This document shows, piece after piece, positions 52,432-59,755 of a stretch of 64,000 nucleotides of DNA. Both the position numbers and the translations under genes were made by a program. The stretch's first letter is position 1. The number at the start of each line of letters is the position of its first letter. The stretch comes from Erythrobacteraceae bacterium E2-1 Yellow Sea (lineage in GTDB: Bacteria; Pseudomonadota; Alphaproteobacteria; Sphingomonadales; Sphingomonadaceae), in contig JADCLP010000005.1 in NCBI GenBank assembly GCA_014983025.1, positions 78,877 to 142,876 on the forward strand, read 5' to 3'. The notes beneath the pieces were generated by a model. The model was not told the DNA's origin. It saw only the letters and a list, made by a program, of their open reading frames with translations, and did not search any database.

Positions 52432-55149
52432 ATGATGGATCGCTGGCAGGCTGGCCGCCGTGCGCCCTTGGCTTATGCCCCGACAATTCCTGCTGAACCC
52501 GGTACGCGCAATGCCCCGCCCGTGCCCGGTGCCGGACATGGTCGAAATGGCCCATCCATTCCCATACGCAGCCGTAAAGCTGGCCGGCGCGAGGGGATTT
52601 TCGTCAAGCTATTGCGTTATTTACGGCGTGAAACGCTGGGCGCTTGGTTGCTGCCTCTGGTAATTATTGCCTCTCTTGCCAGCATGCATCAGGCCGGTCT
52701 GTTCCAATTGCTGGATCTGCGCTTCTTTGATGTTGTTTCGACACAGCAAGCTGGGGCGACACCCAAAGTGGTGGTGGTGGAACAGGACGCTGCTTTTGAA
52801 CAAGGCGGCACGGATCGTTTTGCCGAACTTGACCGGGCGCTGGCCCGGTTGGGGGTTGAACGGATCGGTTATCTGGGTGACCGCCCCACTGGGATAAAAG
52901 CCGGAACCAGTAAAATTCCGGTGGTCACGGCCCGATCGCCGCAACCTGTTCCTGCCAGCCAGGCGTGGCAATTGCCGCCGGGGCAGGGCGATGAACTGGT
53001 TGCCGCGCGCATTCTGCCCGCTGCGCAATATGGTATTTACCGCAGCCAGTTGCCCGATCTGCCTGGAAAGGCGGCGCGTCTGCCAGTGTTTGAAACCGTA
53101 ATGGCCGGGGTTGCGGTGCCGCGTGCGCCTTATCTCATCTGCATGCCGCGCGAACAAAGCATTCCCACGCTTAGCGCCAGCCAATTGATTGCAGGTGATC
53201 TGGCCCAGGGCGATCTGGCTGGAACTGTGGCAATTGTGGCAGGTCGATCTGCCTTTACGAACAGCTATGCCACCCCGCTGACCCCGCAACACCAGGCTAC
53301 CAGCGAAGCGCGATATCGCGCATTGGCGGTACAGAGCCTGCGCAGCGCAGGCGCTGTTTACCAGTCCACATTGTGGGAGGTGTGGCTGTTGATGCTGATT
53401 GCGGGCCTGGTCCTCGCGCTTGCTTATGGCCGGGTTGACCCCAAACGCTTTGCCCTGGCGCTGCCATTATTCGCCACGGCCCTGATTGTACCAGCCTGTT
53501 GGGCTGCGCTGCATTTTGGCGGGCGGTTGTTACCGCTGACCGCCTTGTTGCTAGCCCCATGGCTGGTCAGCTTTGCCCTGGTGCTGCTGCGCGAAAGCAG
53601 TCAGGATCGCCGGTTGGAGGCGGCTGCATCGCGTGCGGTACAGCACAGTTTCCGCCGTTCTGCACTGCGCGAAGGTGCGCGCCTGCCTGAATTTCTTGGG
53701 GTTGCCGCGCGTATTGCCGGGGTGGAACGTAGCCTGTTGGTGGCGGTTCGCCCCAATGGCCAGCTGGAAGAGGTGCAGGCGAATAATGCCGCGCTTGATG
53801 ATCTTGCACTCAGCCATCGCCAGCTTGCCACTGCGCTTGGCGGGATGCGCCGCAAGGGCGCCAGCTTTGCGGCAGAGGAATTTCTGCCCCAATGGCCGGG
53901 TCAGGCGCGCGTGTGCTGGCTGGGCGGCGCACAAGGTGATCTATACTGGTTCTATTCACAGCCTGTGGGCAGCACACCACGAAAATCAGCACAATTGGTG
54001 CGTGCCATTGTGGCATCGTTCCGCGAATTGTTTCGCTGGCGCAGCGATCTTAACGCCCGCTCGCACAATGATGAGCGTTTCAGCCCGATTGACGACAAGG
54101 TCGCGAGCGCCATTGCCCTGATTGCTCAGCAATCTGAACAAGTGCGCCACGGCTTTGATGCACTGGATACGGCAGTGGTGATTTTCCACCTGATCGGATC
54201 GCCGCTGCATGCCAATGCACGGATGCAGGAAATCTACCAACAGGCCGGGTTGAGCGTTGCGGAAACCGATCTGCCACATGCCTTGCTGGAATTGACCGAT
54301 CTGGATGAAACACGCATCCATGCCATGCTGCATGACCTGTTGATCCATGGTGGTGAAATGCGCGTACCCATGCGCGAAATCGGGCCGGAAGAACGCATGA
54401 TCCGTGTGGCTGCCCCGCACAGCCTGGCCAAGGGGGAAGAGCGCGTTCTGGTGGTGGAGGCGATTGATGTGGCCGATTTCCACCGCGCGGCCGATCTGCG
54501 GCAGGCCGTGGCAATGTATATCGATTTGCAGCTTCGTAATGACTTTGAAGCGATCCTGTTGGGTGCTGAGCTGGCGGCTGATGATCGCGTTGGCCGTGAA
54601 CAATTGGGCCCCATTGTGCGCCGCATTGCGGAAACTGCGCGGCGTGGCACCGGGCGGCTGGATGAAGTGGCCGAACTGACCCGCGGTTCTGCCAGCCAGG
54701 TGGTTGATGCCAGCTATCCAATCGAAGCGCGCAAGGTCGTGACAGAGGCGGTTCAGCGCGTTTCTGACTTCGCAGATGAGCTTTCCGTGGAAATCCAGGC
54801 CCAAATCCCCGGTATCAGCGGCTTCACGATTGCCGAACCGGTTCGCCTGCGCGAAATGATTGAGGCCATGTTACGCGTTGTCATCGCCGATACGCCGCAG
54901 GGGGAAAAAGTGCGGCTGGTGCTCGATGAATTCGACCACCACACCCGCATCCGCATTTCGGGTGGTTTCGGGATCGGTTTCGAACGCCTGGTCAATCTGC
55001 TGGATGCAGGCCCTGAAAAGGCATCGGGTGATTACCGCGCGATTGCACAGGGCATGGAACAGTCACGCCAGTGGAATGCCAGCGTATCCTATTGGGGGCG
55101 TGAGGCAGACGGGTTTGGTTTCAATATGGATTTGCGGAGGATTGGATGA
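52432..55149 (+). CDS. CHASE2 sensor, probable pseudo-histidine kinase
   Basis: A 905-aa membrane protein: cytoplasmic Pro/Arg-rich start, TM1 about 69-88, a periplasmic CHASE2 domain (about 90-310), three closely spaced TMs (about 314-388), then cytoplasmic regions resembling GAF/PAS folds and a kinase-like tail. Where the H-box would be, the sequence is DLQLRNDFEAILLGAEL with Leu699 in the histidine position, and the ATPase half keeps only a G-box-like GGFGIGF (844-850). It may therefore sense without phosphorylating. It overlaps the response regulator by 4 bases. The start at 52432 is supported by GAAGGGG. Confidence 0.8.
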   Translation: MMDRWQAGRRAPLAYAPTIPAEPGTRNAPPVPGAGHGRNGPSIPIRSRKAGRREGIFVKLLRYLRRETLGAWLLPLVIIASLASMHQAGLFQLLDLRFFDVVSTQQAGATPKVVVVEQDAAFEQGGTDRFAELDRALARLGVERIGYLGDRPTGIKAGTSKIPVVTARSPQPVPASQAWQLPPGQGDELVAARILPAAQYGIYRSQLPDLPGKAARLPVFETVMAGVAVPRAPYLICMPREQSIPTLSASQLIAGDLAQGDLAGTVAIVAGRSAFTNSYATPLTPQHQATSEARYRALAVQSLRSAGAVYQSTLWEVWLLMLIAGLVLALAYGRVDPKRFALALPLFATALIVPACWAALHFGGRLLPLTALLLAPWLVSFALVLLRESSQDRRLEAAASRAVQHSFRRSALREGARLPEFLGVAARIAGVERSLLVAVRPNGQLEEVQANNAALDDLALSHRQLATALGGMRRKGASFAAEEFLPQWPGQARVCWLGGAQGDLYWFYSQPVGSTPRKSAQLVRAIVASFRELFRWRSDLNARSHNDERFSPIDDKVASAIALIAQQSEQVRHGFDALDTAVVIFHLIGSPLHANARMQEIYQQAGLSVAETDLPHALLELTDLDETRIHAMLHDLLIHGGEMRVPMREIGPEERMIRVAAPHSLAKGEERVLVVEAIDVADFHRAADLRQAVAMYIDLQLRNDFEAILLGAELAADDRVGREQLGPIVRRIAETARRGTGRLDEVAELTRGSASQVVDASYPIEARKVVTEAVQRVSDFADELSVEIQAQIPGISGFTIAEPVRLREMIEAMLRVVIADTPQGEKVRLVLDEFDHHTRIRISGGFGIGFERLVNLLDAGPEKASGDYRAIAQGMEQSRQWNASVSYWGREADGFGFNMDLRRIG

Positions 55150-55520
55150 ACCAGTCCCGCATCCTGATTATTGATGATGATGATCTGTTGAGCGAAATGC
55201 TCAAGCTGACGCTGGAGCTTGAAGGTTACGAGGTGCACATCGCACCGCATGGTCTGGCCGGGCTGGAGCAGTTGCGGGCGAGCCGGTTCGATCTGATTAT
55301 CCTCGACCTGGTGATGCCAACAATGGATGGGGTCAAGTTCCTGCGCGTGCTGAATGACAGCGATCTGCATCGGCCACCCATAATGATCATTTCTGCCTCT
55401 GCCGATAATGCACTGGATGATGCTCACCGCGCGTTGGGCGTGGTGGGGATATCGCGAAAGCCGCTCGAACCGTCGAAACTGGTGGCCAATGTGAAGGCGT
55501 CATTGGCCAGGGCGGCTTAG
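55146..55520 (+). CDS. Single-domain response regulator
   Basis: A 124-aa receiver domain with no output domain: the acidic pocket (LIIDDDDL), the phospho-acceptor Asp in LIILDLVMP, the conserved Ser (ISAS) and the Lys in SRKPLEP are all present. It should be phosphorylatable, although its operon-mate sensor seems to lack the histidine, so phosphate may come from another kinase. It is coupled to the CHASE2 gene and ends 4 bases before the CapC-like gene. Confidence 0.9.
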   Translation: MNQSRILIIDDDDLLSEMLKLTLELEGYEVHIAPHGLAGLEQLRASRFDLIILDLVMPTMDGVKFLRVLNDSDLHRPPIMIISASADNALDDAHRALGVVGISRKPLEPSKLVANVKASLARAA

Positions 55521-55524
55521 GCAG

Positions 55525-58089
55525 GTGGATTTTCTGCCGCTGACCATATTTCCAGAAGGTGGCCTGGCCAGTTCGGTCATTACCACCGTCTGGGTCGGCG
55601 TGTTTGTTCTGTGCTTCTTCAATCTGCGTTTCGGCTGGGTCCTGTCTGGACTGGTGGTGCCGGGATATCTGGTGCCGCTGGTTATCGTAAAACCCATGGC
55701 GGCGCTGGTCATTACGGTTGAGGCGGTCATGGCCTATGCGCTGGTCTGGCTTTTTTCCGAAAAACTCAGCCGCGGGCGCTTCCCCAGCCTGTTCGGGCGT
55801 GACCGTTTCATGGGGCTGATCCTGGCCAGCATTGTGGTGCGGCTGGTGATGGACGGCTATCTGCTGCCCGAACTTGCCAGCTGGCTGGAACAGAATTTTG
55901 ATCGTCGGTTTGACTGGCACAGCAATCTGCAAAGCTTTGGTCTGGTCATCATTTCGCTGATGGCCAACCAGTTCTGGAAACCGGGGTTGATGCGCGGCAT
56001 GTTCGCAGCGGTGGTCACCATCGGCCTGACCTGGCTGATTGTCCGCTATGGCCTGATGGAATTGACCAATTTTCGCATCAGTGGCGTGTCTTATCTTTAT
56101 GAAGGGCTGGCCAGCTCGATCCTTGCCAGCCCCAAAGCCTATATCATCCTGACATTGACGGCGATGATCGCCAGCCAGGTGAACGTGCGATATGGCTGGG
56201 ATTTTTCCGGCATTCTGATCCCGGCGCTGATTGCGCTGCAATGGTATCAGCCGACCAAGATCCTCACCTCTTTCGCAGAAGCGATTGTAATCTATGCCGC
56301 TGCGCGGTTGGTGATGAAACTGCCCATACTGGCCAATGCGACCTGGGAGGGCGGGCGAAAACTGCTGCTGTTCTTCAATATCAGCTTTGCCTGGAAAATG
56401 GCGCTGGGCTGGTTCGTTGTGTGGCAGGGGCTGGAGGTCAAGACGACCGATTTTTATGGCTTTGGCTATCTGCTTTCCACGCTGATCGCGATCAAGGCGC
56501 ATGACAAGAATATCTTCCCGCGGCTGGCCCGGTCTACCTTGCAGGTCAGCCTGGCTGGTGCGGTGCTGGGCAATATCGTGGGCTTCACCCTGTCGGCCAT
56601 CACTGCGCGCGGTTTTATCGGATCGCCGGCCAGTGCGGGTGAACAGGCTGCAGAGGCAGGAGAGCAATTGGCTGGTCTTGTGATTGGGGCTGTGGGCGAT
56701 GCGCATATCCGCGCGGTACAGCAGGATGCGCAGCCGCTTTCTGCAGAGGCAGCGCAAGTGCTGGCCGAATATGTTGAACTGTTCGAAGCAGGTGCGCCAC
56801 CCGCCACGGGCGCGGTCAATCTGGTCAATGGTGGTTGGCATCTATCTTCACTGGACGGTGGGCGGATCGCATTGGTACGGGCTGATGGGGCGGGGCAGGA
56901 ATTGCTGGTGTTCGATCCTGCGGCCACGCGCGATCTGGCCATTGTTCTGCTTGATCCTACAGCCCAGCCTGGTCTGGCGATTGCGGCACTGGAATTGCAT
57001 GATATGCAGCGCCCACGCTGGCTGGTCATCGGTGCGCCACAGCCGGCCGCATCGCTGAGCCGAAATGGTGTGATGGAGGTGTTTTCAGCTGCCAGCCGAT
57101 CACCACAATTGCTGGTGGCGGCATCAGCTGGGGGTGCCGGGCCCAGCCTCAGCCTGGCCAATCGCTCGGCCACTTCTGCCGATATTGCCGCGCTGCGTGA
57201 TGCGATCCCTGGGCTGGAGGTTTCACTGGCTGCCGGGGCGGATCCTGTTGAGGTAAATCGCAGCAGATTGAACTTGGACACAGAAGCACTGGCTGGATTT
57301 GCACGTGCTGCAGCGCCGCTGCCCAAGCGGACTGATGAATTGCCCTGCCGCTTGCCGCGCGCTGCACGCCCATTGCCAGGATGGAGCGAGCTGCCGCAGC
57401 TCGCCTTTCTGCGTTACCAGATTGCACAGCCCATGCTGGCGGATATTTCCGCGGGCAAGATACCATATATCGCCCGCGCAACTGCGCGCCTGGCTGGCTT
57501 TGCGCTGGACCACTGCCGTTTGGGTGGGCGGGAACAATGGGGGTTTGTTTCGCCCAGCAGGGATGAAGGATATGTCTTTCTGACCCCAGGCAAACTGGCG
57601 CGAAACAGTGTGATCAGCTTTCGTGATTCAGCAGAATTGCGCCCGGCACGGGTCGGGGCCGCAGTGTACAGCCATTGGGGTGGCGATGCGCTTCTGATCG
57701 CGCCGCAACAGGACAGCTTCTTTCGATCGCCGCGCAGCAGTTTCGATGTTATCTGGCAGGAACTGGTCCGCCGGCAGGCAGGGGCGGATGATACGATGAC
57801 ATTCCAGCTTCGTCCGCGCCCGTTGGATGCCAGGAAGATGGAACCCAATGTCGATATCGTGATTTCCGGTGATGAAATCGGGGCACCGCCACCTGACCTT
57901 GAAGGTTTGCAAAGCGCCCTGCGTCAGGCTGGGCTGCGCCCCCTGGTCGCCACGTCGGCGCGCGAATTTGCCGGCTATGAAGCGCGACCTGGCGTTGCGG
58001 TCCGTTATTTCAACCAAACGGGTGGCCGCCGCTTTGCCTTTGGCTGGATGCAATTGGCCGTGGCCGGGAATGAAGGGGAAAGCCAATGA
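55525..58089 (+). CDS. PgsC/CapC-like membrane protein, duplicated, with large soluble tail
   Basis: An 854-aa protein. Residues about 1-370 are membrane-embedded and contain two PgsC/CapC-like units: N33 to P46 (NLRFGWVLSGLVVP) and N220 to P233 (NVRYGWDFSGILIP) align position by position, 187 residues apart, each followed by matching helices. PgsC/CapC in Bacillus is one unit of about 150 aa and forms the poly-gamma-glutamate synthase with PgsB. Residues about 375-854 are a soluble region of unknown family. The start is GTG (55525). It overlaps the next gene by 4 bases. Confidence 0.82.
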   Translation: MDFLPLTIFPEGGLASSVITTVWVGVFVLCFFNLRFGWVLSGLVVPGYLVPLVIVKPMAALVITVEAVMAYALVWLFSEKLSRGRFPSLFGRDRFMGLILASIVVRLVMDGYLLPELASWLEQNFDRRFDWHSNLQSFGLVIISLMANQFWKPGLMRGMFAAVVTIGLTWLIVRYGLMELTNFRISGVSYLYEGLASSILASPKAYIILTLTAMIASQVNVRYGWDFSGILIPALIALQWYQPTKILTSFAEAIVIYAAARLVMKLPILANATWEGGRKLLLFFNISFAWKMALGWFVVWQGLEVKTTDFYGFGYLLSTLIAIKAHDKNIFPRLARSTLQVSLAGAVLGNIVGFTLSAITARGFIGSPASAGEQAAEAGEQLAGLVIGAVGDAHIRAVQQDAQPLSAEAAQVLAEYVELFEAGAPPATGAVNLVNGGWHLSSLDGGRIALVRADGAGQELLVFDPAATRDLAIVLLDPTAQPGLAIAALELHDMQRPRWLVIGAPQPAASLSRNGVMEVFSAASRSPQLLVAASAGGAGPSLSLANRSATSADIAALRDAIPGLEVSLAAGADPVEVNRSRLNLDTEALAGFARAAAPLPKRTDELPCRLPRAARPLPGWSELPQLAFLRYQIAQPMLADISAGKIPYIARATARLAGFALDHCRLGGREQWGFVSPSRDEGYVFLTPGKLARNSVISFRDSAELRPARVGAAVYSHWGGDALLIAPQQDSFFRSPRSSFDVIWQELVRRQAGADDTMTFQLRPRPLDARKMEPNVDIVISGDEIGAPPPDLEGLQSALRQAGLRPLVATSAREFAGYEARPGVAVRYFNQTGGRRFAFGWMQLAVAGNEGESQ

Positions 58090-58883
58090 GCCTGACCTTT
58101 CTGTTCCGCCTGCTGGTTTTCCTGTTCCTGATTACGCCTGCTGCCATGCTGGGCACACGTTATGGTCCGGAACTGGCGGATTATCTGGCGGGGGCGCGTG
58201 GTTCCACCATTGGCGACACGCGTATTGCCAGCCGATCCATCGTCTATCGCATAGATGGGCGCGGGCCGGTTGATTTCACCTTCTCCCAACCGGTGGATCT
58301 GGTGAAAGTGATTGCCCAGCCAGCGGTGCAGCCTGACTTGCATGATGTTGCGGGCGGCGTGGTCTATGGCTTTCGGGTCGATCTGCTGGATGCAGAAGGG
58401 CAGGTGATCCAGCAGCATGACATCTATCTGCATGCCGATTCCCCCGACAAAACCTATGCATCGGGCACACGTTGGCGGTTCTTCCGCAACCGCCCTGAAT
58501 TGATCGCCGCACAGGACGAGGTGTTGGTGGCCAGCGTTCCACGTGCGGCCAGTGCCCGTTTTTCAGCCTTGCCCAGCGATGATGGCGTGGTTGGGGCGGA
58601 TCTGCGTGTCTATGAACAGCGCCCCTTCCTGGGGCAGCAGGCAATCGATGCTTTCCGCCGCCGCAGCACAGCGGAACAGGCTGATCTGGCCGCCGCTAAT
58701 GCCTTTCCCCCAGACATGCTGACCGTGGAAGAGATGAACCATATCGGACGAAACCAATGGCGACCGGTTGGCCCCTCCGGTATCGCCGGGCGCGATTATC
58801 TGGCACTGGTCCTGTATGAAGGGTCAAAGCCCTCGCAGGACGTTGAGCGTGAGAGTGAGCCAAGACACGAGGGAGCAAAGTGA
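58086..58883 (+). CDS. Membrane-anchored protein of unknown family in the CapBC operon
   Basis: A 265-aa protein with an N-terminal membrane segment (about 4-22) and a periplasmic body. The early part (SRSIVYRIDGRGPVDFTFSQ, then VIAQPAVQP and GFRVDLLDAEGQVI) looks like a beta-sandwich; the later part is helical. I recognise no family. It overlaps the flanking genes by 4 bases each, so it is made in step with the CapC-like and hydrolase-like proteins and is probably a structural or assembly subunit. Confidence 0.75.
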   Translation: MSLTFLFRLLVFLFLITPAAMLGTRYGPELADYLAGARGSTIGDTRIASRSIVYRIDGRGPVDFTFSQPVDLVKVIAQPAVQPDLHDVAGGVVYGFRVDLLDAEGQVIQQHDIYLHADSPDKTYASGTRWRFFRNRPELIAAQDEVLVASVPRAASARFSALPSDDGVVGADLRVYEQRPFLGQQAIDAFRRRSTAEQADLAAANAFPPDMLTVEEMNHIGRNQWRPVGPSGIAGRDYLALVLYEGSKPSQDVERESEPRHEGAK

Positions 58884-59755
58884 TTGGCCGCAAACACGCC
58901 TTTGTACTGGTCCTGCTGATGGCTCTGGCTGCCGGTCTTGCCGCGCTTTTGCTGCCGCCTTTGCGTGATGCGGGCAAAGTGGTGCGCCATGATGCAAACG
59001 GCATGGCTGCAGCGCGTGCTTTGTTCGATGCTGCATTGGCCGATCCGCAATCGCAAGATTTGGGCGGGCTGGCCGCACCAGCCGGCTTTGCAGCTTTGCC
59101 TCAGAAAGATGAATGGCAGGGCGTTTTGTTGCAGGAACCTGCAGATATCTGCGTGGGGCGCGGCGCATATCTGCTGCGCGCAGGTGATGCCTTGATGCCG
59201 CTGGCGATAACAGCGCCCCATCGTGGGGCAGACCGGCATACGGGCACACTGGCCGCACAATTCTTTCTTGAAGGTAATGTGGTGGCGGCAGGCTGGAATT
59301 CGGCCCCGCGCCACGACCATGATCTTTGCGGTAATGCCATTGATCTGGCGCGACAGGACCAGCATCCATTCACCGGCTTTGCCTTGAGCTTTGCGGCCCG
59401 ATATCCTGCCGGGCGCGTGGTCCAGCTGCATGGCTTTGATGGCGGCAGCCGGGCACATGTTGTGGCAGGTGATGCCGCTGCCATTATCAGCAATGGCACC
59501 AATGACCCGTCAGAAGCCGTGCTTGACCTGGCAGATTGCCTCACCACCCTGTTCGCTCCGCGCCCTGCGCTGCTCTATCCCTATGAAACGCAGGAACTGG
59601 GTGGCACGCAAAATGCACAAGGGCGCGCTATGCGTGCTGCCGGTTTCGCTGGCTTTGTGCATATTGAACTGGCGGCAGATATCCGCGCGCGATTGGTCCA
59701 GGATGCTGAATTACGCGCGCGTTTCGGCCAATGTCTGGCGGGTGGCTTGCAATGA
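58880..59755 (+). CDS. Membrane-anchored zinc-hydrolase-like protein (PghP/M14-like)
   Basis: A 291-aa protein with an N-terminal signal-anchor (about 7-27). The body has a histidine set fitting a zinc carboxypeptidase-like fold: APHRGADRH (His114, His120), RHDHD (His145, His147), VVQLHGF (His184) and the closing FVHIELAADIR with Glu263 as the possible catalytic base. The phage poly-gamma-glutamate hydrolase PghP has such a fold. Family assignment is inferred from motifs only; N-formylglutamate amidohydrolase relatives are the main alternative. It overlaps both neighbours by 4 bases. Confidence 0.62.
   Translation: MIGRKHAFVLVLLMALAAGLAALLLPPLRDAGKVVRHDANGMAAARALFDAALADPQSQDLGGLAAPAGFAALPQKDEWQGVLLQEPADICVGRGAYLLRAGDALMPLAITAPHRGADRHTGTLAAQFFLEGNVVAAGWNSAPRHDHDLCGNAIDLARQDQHPFTGFALSFAARYPAGRVVQLHGFDGGSRAHVVAGDAAAIISNGTNDPSEAVLDLADCLTTLFAPRPALLYPYETQELGGTQNAQGRAMRAAGFAGFVHIELAADIRARLVQDAELRARFGQCLAGGLQ

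Noticed and set aside
55387..56841. 484-codon minus-strand open frame opposite the CapC-like gene
   Set aside because: It spans the response-regulator/CapC junction on the other strand and is rich in Gln/His/Arg, typical of a shadow frame.
58536..58545. GTTCCACGTG resembling a parS half-site inside the CapBC operon
   Set aside because: The right arm is missing (continues CGGCC), so ParB binding is not expected.
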